Assembly: GCF_002811925.1 (NCBI RefSeq)
Contig: NZ_NPDS01000003.1
Location: 62,001-126,000 of the forward strand
Direction of reading: 5' to 3'
Source: Leptospira barantonii
GTDB lineage: Bacteria; Spirochaetota; Leptospiria; Leptospirales; Leptospiraceae
DNA: 64,000 nucleotides
The notes beneath the pieces were generated by a model. The model was given only the letters and a program-made list of their open reading frames with translations, was not told where the DNA came from and made no database searches. Below, piece after piece: positions 9,417 to 16,644 of the stretch. Each line of letters begins with the position of its first letter. Position 1 is the stretch's first letter. The position numbers and the translations under genes were made by a program.

Positions 9417-9441
9417 TTTTTCATCGACAGTGGAAAAGATT

Positions 9442-9462
9442 TGTGTAGTGATAGTATTCACC
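9442..9462 (+). repeat. Solo copy of the IS481-like element end
   Basis: Begins TGTGTAGTGATAGTATTC and continues ACC. It matches the left end of the remnant at 2393-2413 at 19 of 21 positions, in the same orientation. No transposase remnant is recognisable to its right, so this is either a leftover end or a shared regulatory motif upstream of two minus-strand genes. Confidence 0.5.
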
Positions 9463-9464
9463 AA

Positions 9465-9900
9465 TCACAACTAGTAAATTCTACACTCTACCTGAATTCG
9501 ATGGTTCTAAACATCTACGAGATTGGAATTAAAAAGATAAATCGCTTATTACTTCCAATTTACGTTAACAGTTTAAATAGATTAAACTGATTCATAAAAA
9601 ATAGAGTAACTCTATTCAATTTTTCCTCTATATTCCTTTCTCCTAAATTTTCTACGCTAACTTTTCACTACTTTAGGCGTACTCTATTCTATAGTTAAAG
9701 CTTTATTCGAAATATCGTAAAAATTATCAATGATGAAATGGATAATTTATCCAACATTCATAATTACTTAAATGGTTTTACTAATATATTCGAAACTGTG
9801 AAAAGGTGTAATTTTTTCTAATAACATATAACTAATAAAAAATACACTTTTTTTAACAATATAAAACTCTAAGTAATTAAGAAATATAGGATAACATCCA
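9465..9900. other. AT-rich region upstream of the primase gene
   Basis: A 436-base stretch with no convincing gene. It contains the palindrome AATAGAGT-A-ACTCTATT (9600-9616), and half of it is repeated as ACTCTATT at 9681-9688. Its high AT content directly before a replication-type primase gene would suit an origin or the binding sites of a replication regulator. That role is inferred from position only. Confidence 0.35.
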
Positions 9901-11544
9901 ATGATAAACACTAAGCATATAGAAGAACATGAAGTAATTCTGACACCTTCGATCAAAGACTTTAAAGGGAAATCTTTCTCACAAGCAGTGGCTTATATAG
10001 ACATATTCGATCTTGAAAATAATGACAATATTAAGAATACTAAGATCATTCAAGAGAGACTTAAAAGCCAATATCCTAAAAACAAGAAGGAAGATTTTAA
10101 TTATTCATTCTATCTCAATCCTAAATATTCAGATATAACTGTAATAGATTTCGATGATTATCAAGTCACATTGGAGAAATTGAAATTCCTCTGTAAGTCT
10201 AACCGAGTATTTAGAACTTATTGGGAGATACTCGAAAAGGAAGTATTCAATAAGACATTTACAGTTACTACACCTTCTTGTGGAAAACATTATTATATGA
10301 GAATTCCGAATAAGACTATATTTGAGAGAATCGTTACCGCGATCGACCCGGCGGATTTTCTAACTGAAGAGCAACTGCAAACTTTCATTGAATATTTTGA
10401 AATAAAGGCAGACGATGAAAATAAATTAAAAAGGGCAAGAAGAATTAAGATCGATTTTATTCCTAATGGAATGATCCACGGACCCGGTATTTTAATGAAG
10501 AATGTCAAAAAGAAAGATGCTCCTCCAAAAGATCGTTATTACAAGATTACCAAAAATGTCCCTCTCATCAATATCGATGGTATATTAAAGCCGATCCTAG
10601 AATATATATTTAAACCGAAGAGATCAAAATCCAAAAACCAAAAATCGAAGACTTTGAAATCTAATTACGAATTATTAGATACTAAGCTGTTAGAAATCAT
10701 AAAGAACATAGATGAAATTGAGAAGTTACAGATAACCAATTCAAGCAAAGCGATTAGCAAAGTATCTAAGAATCTTTCAAATATAAAGACTCAATTCACC
10801 GCCGGAAATACGGATATCTTCTCGAAGAATTCTGTACAAGAAAGGCAATGCATAGAGGAATGGTTCAACAGGGAGAAAGAAAATCTAATCAAAGAAGCTT
10901 ACTTAAAAACTCCGGAGACTGAGTATATATATAATATCTTATATAAACAAAAAGTAGCGGAAAGTTATAAAGATCGAAACTATGACCTTTATCCAAAAAT
11001 ATTATTAGAAAATGTTATTAACTCAAAACCCGGCGAGAGATCTGAGGTTGAAATGGCTTTCATAACTAACCTTAAAATTCGTAATTTTGAAGATATTTTT
11101 ATTAAGTATTTAGTTTATAAATCATTCCCCCAATCTTCTCGCTGTATTGAAGATCCAAGTTTTCTCAACCAAGCCTTGCAAGTAGCAACTGCCTTGTCGA
11201 ATTTTCCAGAGAGCTTAAATAAGAAAGATAAATCCTGGATTAAGATTCTCCAATCGATTTGTTTAATTAGAAAAATAGATTTTAGTGTTTATAAAGGTTT
11301 AAATTCCGATAAAGCAAGAGTTGCTTTAGAAACTTTATACAATTGGGCTTCCGTTACCAACAACTTTACAATTACCCTTCCTCTCAAAGAATTAACTCTA
11401 ATTTCATTAGGTCGCTTAAACTTTAAAACATTGAGAAAATACCTTCTAATATTCGAAGCTGCAGGTTTTATAGATAATGTATCGTGGGAAAAGGATGAAA
11501 AGGAAAATTTCTTTATCCGAAAGGGATCACAGTATGCGATCTAA
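9901..11544 (+). CDS. Prim-Pol (AEP) type primase, plasmid-like replication protein
   Basis: A 547-residue protein. Its N-terminal 200 residues carry the signature pattern of archaeo-eukaryotic primase-polymerases from plasmids and phages: the metal-binding VIDFDD (Asp83, Asp85), the nucleotide-binding TTPSCGKHYYM (Ser126-x-Gly-x-His130), and a third acidic strand followed by a glycine turn (IDFIPNG...HGPG, Asp185). The rest is helical and lysine-rich; no helicase Walker motifs are seen, so the helicase would be supplied in trans. The ATG at 9901 follows a weak Shine-Dalgarno-like GGATAAC. Such proteins prime or copy the DNA of mobile elements. The family call rests on motif reading, not on a database match. 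Confidence 0.65.
   Translation: MINTKHIEEHEVILTPSIKDFKGKSFSQAVAYIDIFDLENNDNIKNTKIIQERLKSQYPKNKKEDFNYSFYLNPKYSDITVIDFDDYQVTLEKLKFLCKSNRVFRTYWEILEKEVFNKTFTVTTPSCGKHYYMRIPNKTIFERIVTAIDPADFLTEEQLQTFIEYFEIKADDENKLKRARRIKIDFIPNGMIHGPGILMKNVKKKDAPPKDRYYKITKNVPLINIDGILKPILEYIFKPKRSKSKNQKSKTLKSNYELLDTKLLEIIKNIDEIEKLQITNSSKAISKVSKNLSNIKTQFTAGNTDIFSKNSVQERQCIEEWFNREKENLIKEAYLKTPETEYIYNILYKQKVAESYKDRNYDLYPKILLENVINSKPGERSEVEMAFITNLKIRNFEDIFIKYLVYKSFPQSSRCIEDPSFLNQALQVATALSNFPESLNKKDKSWIKILQSICLIRKIDFSVYKGLNSDKARVALETLYNWASVTNNFTITLPLKELTLISLGRLNFKTLRKYLLIFEAAGFIDNVSWEKDEKENFFIRKGSQYAI
11505..11511 (+). other. Possible -1 ribosomal frameshift site (A AAT TTC)
   Basis: In the primase frame the bases read GAA AAT TTC, so the heptamer A AAT TTC has the X XXY YYZ form. 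A slip of one base back enters the frame of the downstream winged-helix protein. That frame is open from 11499 to 11948 without a stop and has no ATG or GTG start upstream of its conserved region. This is inference from reading frames; no stimulatory structure was established. Confidence 0.35.
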
Positions 11545-11609
11545 CTAAACTTAAAAATTTACAGCTCATCACCAAACCCCGCTTTTTTCCACAAGATGGA
11601 CATCAAAAT

Positions 11610-11948
11610 TTGGCTTACACTGCGGGAATAGGCATTCGCGGATTCTTAATAATCGACTTACTTAGAAAATACGGAACTCTAAATCGTACTGATATTTATT
11701 CCTATTTTACTGAGATAAACGACTTCAGAAGAGTTCTTATTAAATGTTTATCAACCTTAAAAGGTTTAGGGATTATCGTATCCGATCCGAATAAAAATTA
11801 TTCTTTGAATAAAACCTCCTATAATCAAGTATATGAGGACTATGCTCTAAACAGCGTGAAGAAGAAAAATTCTAATCCGTTAGAGAAGAAAGTCGAATAT
11901 TACCAACAAGACTTTAATTTCCATCAGAAGAAAAGAAAAGCGAGTTAA
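11610..11948 (+). CDS. Winged-helix-like protein downstream of the primase
   Basis: 112 residues if started at TTG 11610. The segment from about residue 8 to 65 (IRGFLIIDLLRKYGTLNRTD, later LSTLKGLGIIVSD) looks like a winged-helix DNA-binding fold, followed by a basic tail ending QKKRKAS. The frame is open upstream to 11499, overlapping the end of the primase gene, and includes plausible protein (LQLITKPRFFPQDGHQNLAY). No ATG, GTG or good ribosome site precedes it. The start is therefore uncertain: either translation is coupled from an unusual codon, or the region is the C-terminal extension of the primase made by frameshifting. It may act in origin binding or copy control. Confidence 0.5.
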   Translation: MAYTAGIGIRGFLIIDLLRKYGTLNRTDIYSYFTEINDFRRVLIKCLSTLKGLGIIVSDPNKNYSLNKTSYNQVYEDYALNSVKKKNSNPLEKKVEYYQQDFNFHQKKRKAS

Positions 11949-11958
11949 TATATATAAT

Positions 11959-11982
11959 TCCCCTGGAGATTCTTCCAGGGGA
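11959..11982. terminator. Hairpin between convergent genes
   Basis: TCCCCTGGA (11959-11967), loop GATTCT, TCCAGGGGA (11974-11982): a perfect nine-pair GC-rich stem between the primase module and the convergent lipoprotein gene. The T run is poor on both sides, so it is a probable but not textbook terminator for either direction. Confidence 0.6.
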
Positions 11983-11999
11983 GATCCATCGGGCTTACT

Positions 12000-13190
12000 C
12001 TATTTACCTTTTTCCAATATCACTTCGTTATTCTTATTTAGAAGTTTGAACTTAACTAAATTTAGTTTAACCTTTGCAAATGATCCGACCTTCTCTCTGC
12101 AAATTATTGTCGGGTCCACATTACTCGCCATATCCATAAATTCTTTACTCGTAATAATGGTGATGCCTTTCGAATTGCAATGAACATACTTTTCTTTTTC
12201 GATAACTAATTTAGGTTTGAATAAACCAACGTAAGTAAATTCGTTAAGCTTTAAATTCTTCGCTTCGGACTCCGCAATTTGAAAAAATATTACATCCGAA
12301 TATATCCCTTTATACTCAAATGGAGCTTGTCCAAAATAACCGCCCACGGAACTATCAAAAATTATTGAAAGGTTATATCCCTGTTTATTGAAATCATATT
12401 TACCCAATGAAAGACCGACATTTTCAAGATAGACAAATTCTTTTTTCCTAATATCCTCATACTCCTTAGCTTTATCATTAATTTCAAATTCATTGCCATC
12501 AATTTCAATTTCATTCATAACTTTAGATTTAAGATCCTTATTAGTTAAATATGCGTTCAAAAGCGTTCTAAAATTTCCTTCTTCGGATAAATTGTAAATT
12601 GAATCGACGGAATACTTATAGAGATCAATTTTCCCTAGATTGGTTAACTCGCTCCCGGCTTTAAATAGGTTATCAGGATTTCTCGTTAAAATAATCGAAG
12701 TAATACCTACTCCAGAAAATAAGTAAATATCCTCCATATTTTTAAATTGATTTTTGTATTCGTTTTCTACAACGTTCAGGCCCTTTTTAATATTTAACTT
12801 ATACTGAACTTTATCACCAATTCCATTAAATCTACAATCGAGTGATAACGTTAGCTCCTCTCCAGTCTTAATGTTCTCAGCATCTTTAATAAAACATAAA
12901 GAGCTAAAAGAATTTTCTCTACCCAGCACTATAGTATGTATCCCGAATATTCTCCCATCCTCATAAATCGTTATTGAATTCAATTCGCGTATATTTTTGG
13001 TTTTTTCGAATCTATAATAATTCGCATTTACTTTTAATTTATCTTCGTCCGGCTTTCCAACTACGTAGTAGGTTGCTTCAAGTTCCATATTTGTTTTAAA
13101 TTTTATTTCAGCTATGTTTTGATAGCCACTACAACCTATGGAAAATAGTAAACACTGAATCAAAACTAAAATAGCTCTCTTAATTTTCAT
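12000..13190 (-). CDS. Putative lipoprotein of unknown function
   Basis: A 396-residue protein starting at the ATG at 13190, which follows AGAGGTGAAA. Residues 1-19 form a lipoprotein signal peptide with lipobox FSIGC (Cys20), so it should be lipid-anchored. The mature part is beta-rich and lysine-rich with no known domain. Codon use is AT-rich like the island. It is divergent from an XRE regulator, and the 39-bp tandem repeats begin within 30 bases of its start, so it is very likely under that regulator. It could be cargo of the mobile element, for example a surface or exclusion lipoprotein; that is speculation. Confidence 0.65.
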   Translation of the reverse strand: MKIKRAILVLIQCLLFSIGCSGYQNIAEIKFKTNMELEATYYVVGKPDEDKLKVNANYYRFEKTKNIRELNSITIYEDGRIFGIHTIVLGRENSFSSLCFIKDAENIKTGEELTLSLDCRFNGIGDKVQYKLNIKKGLNVVENEYKNQFKNMEDIYLFSGVGITSIILTRNPDNLFKAGSELTNLGKIDLYKYSVDSIYNLSEEGNFRTLLNAYLTNKDLKSKVMNEIEIDGNEFEINDKAKEYEDIRKKEFVYLENVGLSLGKYDFNKQGYNLSIIFDSSVGGYFGQAPFEYKGIYSDVIFFQIAESEAKNLKLNEFTYVGLFKPKLVIEKEKYVHCNSKGITIITSKEFMDMASNVDPTIICREKVGSFAKVKLNLVKFKLLNKNNEVILEKGK

Positions 13191-13216
13191 TTTCACCTCT
13201 AAAAGCAAAATATATA

Positions 13217-13310
13217 CCACATTGTAGTGTGTGCCTCCGGAGAGTCAAACATTACCCACATTGTAGTGTGTGCCTCCGGAGAGTCAAACATTACCCACAT
13301 TGTAGTGTGC
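13217..13310. promoter_or_regulatory. 39-bp tandem repeats with operator-like palindromes
   Basis: The unit starting CCACATTGTAGTGTGTG repeats at 13217, 13256 and 13295 (period 39; two full copies and a partial third). Each copy has the inverted repeat CACA-TTGTAG-TGTG and an inner palindrome CTCCGGAG. They lie between a lipoprotein gene and an XRE regulator and are likely binding sites for that regulator. Confidence 0.65.
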
Positions 13311-13330
13311 TTTTAAATTAATTCATAGTA

Positions 13331-13383
13331 CCCACATTATAGACTGTAGGTGACAATTTAAACATCACACATAATAATGTGGG
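13331..13383. promoter_or_regulatory. Two further operator-like half palindromes at the XRE start
   Basis: CCCACATTATAGACTG at 13331 and CACACATAATAATGTGGG at 13366-13383 are diverged versions of the repeated CCCACATTGTAGTGTG site. The second covers the start codon of the XRE gene, which fits autorepression by blocking its own expression. Confidence 0.5.
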
Positions 13384-13625
13384 TGAGCAAAAAAGAATTT
13401 TCTATAGAAAGTGACGAATTTCGAAAAAAATTAGGAAACAAAATTCAATCTTTACGAAAAGTAAGAGAAATTACTCAGGAAGATATGGACGACGGAACAG
13501 AAATTTCCGTCCATTTTCGGACTATTCAAGAGATCGAATCCGGTCGAGCAAATACTACGATCAATACAATTTTAAAAATAGCTAAAAGATTTAAAGTGAA
13601 ACCGAAAGATTTACTCGATATATAG
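13377..13625 (+). CDS. XRE-family helix-turn-helix transcription regulator
   Basis: An 82-residue Cro/C1-type regulator. The HTH domain spans about residues 19-76, with the typical IQSLRKVREITQEDM helix 1-2, a recognition region FRTIQEIESGR, and the closing NTILKIAKRFKVKPKDLLD. There is no extra domain, so it is a simple DNA-binding repressor or activator. The ATG at 13377 lies inside an operator-like palindrome; a GTG two codons later is an alternative. Divergent placement next to tandem palindromes suggests autoregulation and control of the lipoprotein gene. Confidence 0.85.
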   Translation: MWVSKKEFSIESDEFRKKLGNKIQSLRKVREITQEDMDDGTEISVHFRTIQEIESGRANTTINTILKIAKRFKVKPKDLLDI

Positions 13626-13776
13626 GTTCGTATCCAATGCGAATATTTGCATCTTTATATAAAATAATCGTTTAACTTTAAAGAAGCAATTACCAATTCT
13701 ACTAATTGAAATGACCTATTTTTGAATCGATATAATTAGCAGATCGCAAATTAAGATCATTATAACAAGCTCCTTG

Positions 13777-13792
13777 ACTTTCGATCGAAAGT
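13777..13792 (+). terminator. 16-bp perfect palindrome followed by T-rich tract
   Basis: ACTTTCGATCGAAAGT is a perfect palindrome followed on the plus strand by TTTATTT. It could fold as a short stem and act as a weak terminator for the XRE transcript. It ends one base before the stop of the convergent zinc-ribbon gene. An operator role is equally possible. Confidence 0.35.
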
Positions 13793-13793
13793 T

Positions 13794-13988
13794 TTATTTG
13801 TTCCATTCCAATTTAGCTTCTTCTATAATACGGAATTCATTAGTGGATAGATTACAGCTTTTACAAATAATTCGAAAATACCTTGAACGTTCTGTGCCAT
13901 CGAACCTTTTAATGGAATCTAATCCATATCGATGATTACAGTTCGGACATTCCTTTAGAGGGATCGAATTTGATAGAAACTTACGCAT
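13794..13988 (-). CDS. Small Lar-like zinc-ribbon protein
   Basis: A 64-residue protein with two zinc knuckles, CPNC (residues 14-17) and CKSC (residues 42-45), and a C-terminal EEAKLEWN. This layout, CPxC then CxxC then an A-x-x-x-WN ending, matches the Lar restriction-alleviation type small proteins carried by phages and mobile elements. Lar-type proteins lessen type I restriction in E. coli; whether this one does is unknown. Gene size and AT-rich codon use fit mobile-element cargo. Confidence 0.5.
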   Translation of the reverse strand: MRKFLSNSIPLKECPNCNHRYGLDSIKRFDGTERSRYFRIICKSCNLSTNEFRIIEEAKLEWNK

Positions 13989-14028
13989 TGTTTTCTCAGG
14001 TCTCTAATTTAAATAAGGCTCAGGCTTT

Positions 14029-14748
14029 TTATTGAATAAGCTTAACGGAAAGAATTTCATAATGACCTTTGTAAAAATCATTTTCGAAGTTCGTAGCAAA
14101 ATACCACCCGAGACGTGGAAAGTAATATCCACGACTTTTACTTCCAGGTGTTCCTGCTAATTGAGTTTTACAGGTAATCAGAATCGCAATACCAGAGATA
14201 TCCTTGTGAACCTTACTTGCTTGAATGATACTTCCGGTTCTACAAGTAGTTAAGTATTCGGTATAGGAATCCGTCGATTTGAATTCAGTTCGATATTTTT
14301 CCTTGAAAGAAAAGATTACGTTAGGTTTTTCCAAAGTGTCTAAATTGGGAAGAATAACTTCCTCCAGCACTCGCATAGTTAATCCTCCGTATTGAAGATC
14401 CAAACGTTGCCATAATTGAAAAAAGCCTAATAGACTAAGCTCTTTTTCTCCACCTTGCCCTTCTTTCAAAATGTATCGATCGTCAACGATTTTGAAAGTA
14501 TCTACTTCATTTTTAGGAGAACTTGCCTTTCCTTGAAATACAGTGTGAATTCGTCTTTCAACCGACTGAATACGCGATGATGGAATTTGAAACTTCTCAG
14601 CACTTTTGCGAATTTCATTTCTTACAGAATCCGGAATTTCTGGGTCACGATCTTCGGAAAACTTAAGAAAAATTGCCGTTCCAGAAACGAATAGAAATAC
14701 TAAGCTTGAGAGTATTATAGAATATAGTATAAATTTATTTGATTTCAT
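14029..14748 (-). CDS. Membrane-anchored protein of unknown function
   Basis: A 239-residue protein with one N-terminal membrane helix (FILYSIILSSLVFLFVSGTA, about residues 6-25) and an extracytoplasmic-looking remainder. It has aromatic and beta-rich C-terminal segments (GYYFPRLGWYFATNFENDFY). No family is recognised. It is on the same strand as the downstream zinc-ribbon gene but 40 bases away, and is 125 bases from the upstream operon, so it may have its own promoter. Confidence 0.5.
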   Translation of the reverse strand: MKSNKFILYSIILSSLVFLFVSGTAIFLKFSEDRDPEIPDSVRNEIRKSAEKFQIPSSRIQSVERRIHTVFQGKASSPKNEVDTFKIVDDRYILKEGQGGEKELSLLGFFQLWQRLDLQYGGLTMRVLEEVILPNLDTLEKPNVIFSFKEKYRTEFKSTDSYTEYLTTCRTGSIIQASKVHKDISGIAILITCKTQLAGTPGSKSRGYYFPRLGWYFATNFENDFYKGHYEILSVKLIQ

Positions 14749-14873
14749 TCACTCAACAATACAACTTTAATCGCCCAATTAGAGTGAAGGTAATTTTCAA
14801 TTCTACCATCGCCTATATTATTACTAAAGAGTGGTAGAAACATCTAATTTTACGACGCAAATTAGCGATTGAA

Positions 14874-15248
14874 TTAATCTTCAAACTCTAAACTTTCCGG
14901 CGGACCTGCTTGGCCAGTAAGATTACCACCATACCGAATTAGACTATACAACCTCTCGACTGACACATGAAGCTCGTCTTGATTACACCAGTATTCATGT
15001 ATTCGTCCATATTCTCTATAACGAGAAATATTAAACCCATCCTCAATGTCGTTAAACCAAATTACATACTCTCCAATAATGCCAACGGCCCAGAATCCTC
15101 CCCCTACCTCACCATAAGATTGCTCTTGCCATTTGGTTGGACAAATTTGAATAAGATTCCAAAATCTTGAAAGTTCAGAACGTAATTTTTCCTCAGAGGC
15201 ACGAATTCTCTGGAAAAGCTCATCGATTGTAATTGGTTCCCAGTCCAT
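14874..15248 (-). CDS. Small acidic protein, last gene of the SIR2 operon
   Basis: A 124-residue acidic protein rich in Trp, Tyr and Glu (for example WFNDIEDGFN, EYWCNQDEL). Its start overlaps the stop of the upstream membrane protein by one base (TGATG), so translation is coupled. Size and composition resemble small immunity or SMI1-like proteins, but no motif proves it. As the last gene of an operon with SIR2-like and HEPN-like genes it might modulate or neutralise the effector. Unknown otherwise. Confidence 0.5.
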   Translation of the reverse strand: MDWEPITIDELFQRIRASEEKLRSELSRFWNLIQICPTKWQEQSYGEVGGGFWAVGIIGEYVIWFNDIEDGFNISRYREYGRIHEYWCNQDELHVSVERLYSLIRYGGNLTGQAGPPESLEFED

Positions 15249-15475
15249 CAGTATTTATCCTTTTTTGAATCGCTCCATTTCACATTAGATAGTTCAAGTA
15301 CGTCTCCATAAAAAAAGATCCACGTTATCATTAGAAATAATATCAAAGTACCGCAAACAAATATTGTGGTCATTGAATCGGATATATCGATTCCGAAATA
15401 ATCGACCATATATTGCGTTATGTATTCAACAGTTAACTGTATTAAATTTTCATAAATATAATTTAAGGCTTTCAT
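15248..15475 (-). CDS. Small single-pass membrane protein in the SIR2 operon
   Basis: 75 residues with one strong membrane helix (TIFVCGTLILFLMITWIFFY, about residues 37-56) between an amphipathic N-terminus and a basic tail KKDKY. The ATG lies 20 bases after the SIR2 stop, and the stop overlaps the next start by one base. No family is known. Small membrane proteins are common partners or effectors in phage-defence operons, which is the main reason for interest here. Confidence 0.5.
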   Translation of the reverse strand: MKALNYIYENLIQLTVEYITQYMVDYFGIDISDSMTTIFVCGTLILFLMITWIFFYGDVLELSNVKWSDSKKDKY

Positions 15476-15495
15476 ATAAAATTAAACGAAAAATT

Positions 15496-16590
15496 TTATA
15501 AATCGGGCCTTCTGTTTATTCTATCCAGATGATTATATTGTTTTAAATATTCAGAGGCCGTCGACTTTACATGGCGAACGATTCCCGTTTCCAAAAATGA
15601 ACTATGGAATATTTTTTTAGCTTTGTCAGTGAATTCATCCTCTTCCATAGGATTAACAAACAATATTTCTCTAAGCGAAATATTATCCTGTAATCCAGCG
15701 GAAAGAAGATATTTAAAATGGATATCGGTCTCCGGTATTGAAAAGCCAATAATGATCAGCCGAGTAGCAGTTGAAATAGCAGAAATGGCATTATTCCAGA
15801 CATACTGTAAATGCCCAGAAAATGTTTTTTGCCACGTAGGAGGTAAAAGGATTCTATCTCCCTTTGACTTAGATGAATCATCATAATTTCGAAATGCTTG
15901 AATAAATAGTCCACTTGAATTAGGCTTCAATTTCCAATTTATCGATCCATGTAATTTTAAAACTTTTATTCCACTGTCCGAATCATGCAATTCAGACGGT
16001 GCATCAATTCCTTTTATCCCATAACTAACTTTATGCCCTAAATTCCAAATGCTATTCTCTAACACAGTATCGTAATTAAACGATATAAAAGTATTATTGG
16101 TAACGACGTTATTCTTTTTAAATAAGCCGAGCATGTTGCCTATATAGAAATCATAACTATCAGAAGAATATGTATCGGATAGATTATTGGTTTTTAAATT
16201 TGCTTTTGGTATCTTATTCGCAAACTCTTTACTTATAGTTAGGTCAATATTTTTACGATCGCCGGTTTTTTCACAGTAATTTAGAGTAGCGGCAATACTT
16301 TCAACAATAGCTTCATTAAAGGAGTATATTTCTTTTGCCGCTGCTAATGAAAAAAGCTGTTCTATATCTTCAATATTTATATTTACTCGATAAGCCGCTC
16401 CCGAAGCCTTCAGCCTAAAATCAAAAACATCTCTAATATGTTTGATTGATCGCGAATCTTCATTCGTTTCTAACCATTCCGCTGCTTCTCTCATTCGAAT
16501 TAGAAAGTCCTTTGTTAAAGGCATATTCGCATCCTTAGAGAAGCCTGCACCCAATACATACACATTGTTATTATTAAATATCTGATTCAT
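15496..16590 (-). CDS. SIR2-like NAD-binding protein, probable defence effector
   Basis: A 364-residue protein of the SIR2-like group used in antiviral systems. Visible motifs: the NAD-binding VLGAGFSKDANMP (residues 12-24), the SFNYDTVLE loop (Asn172, Asp174), the LHGSINWK strand with His214, and the distal GFSIPETDIHF (282-292) with a closing strand ILFVNP. The Asn and His match the catalytic pair of SIR2 NADases, so it should bind and probably cleave NAD. There is no fused second domain of known type. It is the second gene of a minus-strand operon, 54 bases after a HEPN-like gene. Known SIR2 defence effectors deplete NAD on infection; the trigger here is unknown. Confidence 0.78.
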   Translation of the reverse strand: MNQIFNNNNVYVLGAGFSKDANMPLTKDFLIRMREAAEWLETNEDSRSIKHIRDVFDFRLKASGAAYRVNINIEDIEQLFSLAAAKEIYSFNEAIVESIAATLNYCEKTGDRKNIDLTISKEFANKIPKANLKTNNLSDTYSSDSYDFYIGNMLGLFKKNNVVTNNTFISFNYDTVLENSIWNLGHKVSYGIKGIDAPSELHDSDSGIKVLKLHGSINWKLKPNSSGLFIQAFRNYDDSSKSKGDRILLPPTWQKTFSGHLQYVWNNAISAISTATRLIIIGFSIPETDIHFKYLLSAGLQDNISLREILFVNPMEEDEFTDKAKKIFHSSFLETGIVRHVKSTASEYLKQYNHLDRINRRPDL

Positions 16591-16644
16591 TTATTACTAA
16601 TTTTCCAAAGTAAAAAACTTATATCTGAATTTGAAATATATTAG

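Noticed and set aside
9768..9956. Minus-strand 62-codon frame before the primase gene
   Set aside because: Overlaps the primase start, has an AT-driven hydrophobic composition and no similarity; probably chance.
13217..13310. CRISPR-like repeat array
   Set aside because: The 39-bp units are tandem with no spacers between them and contain operator-like dyads next to a regulator gene. No cas genes are present.
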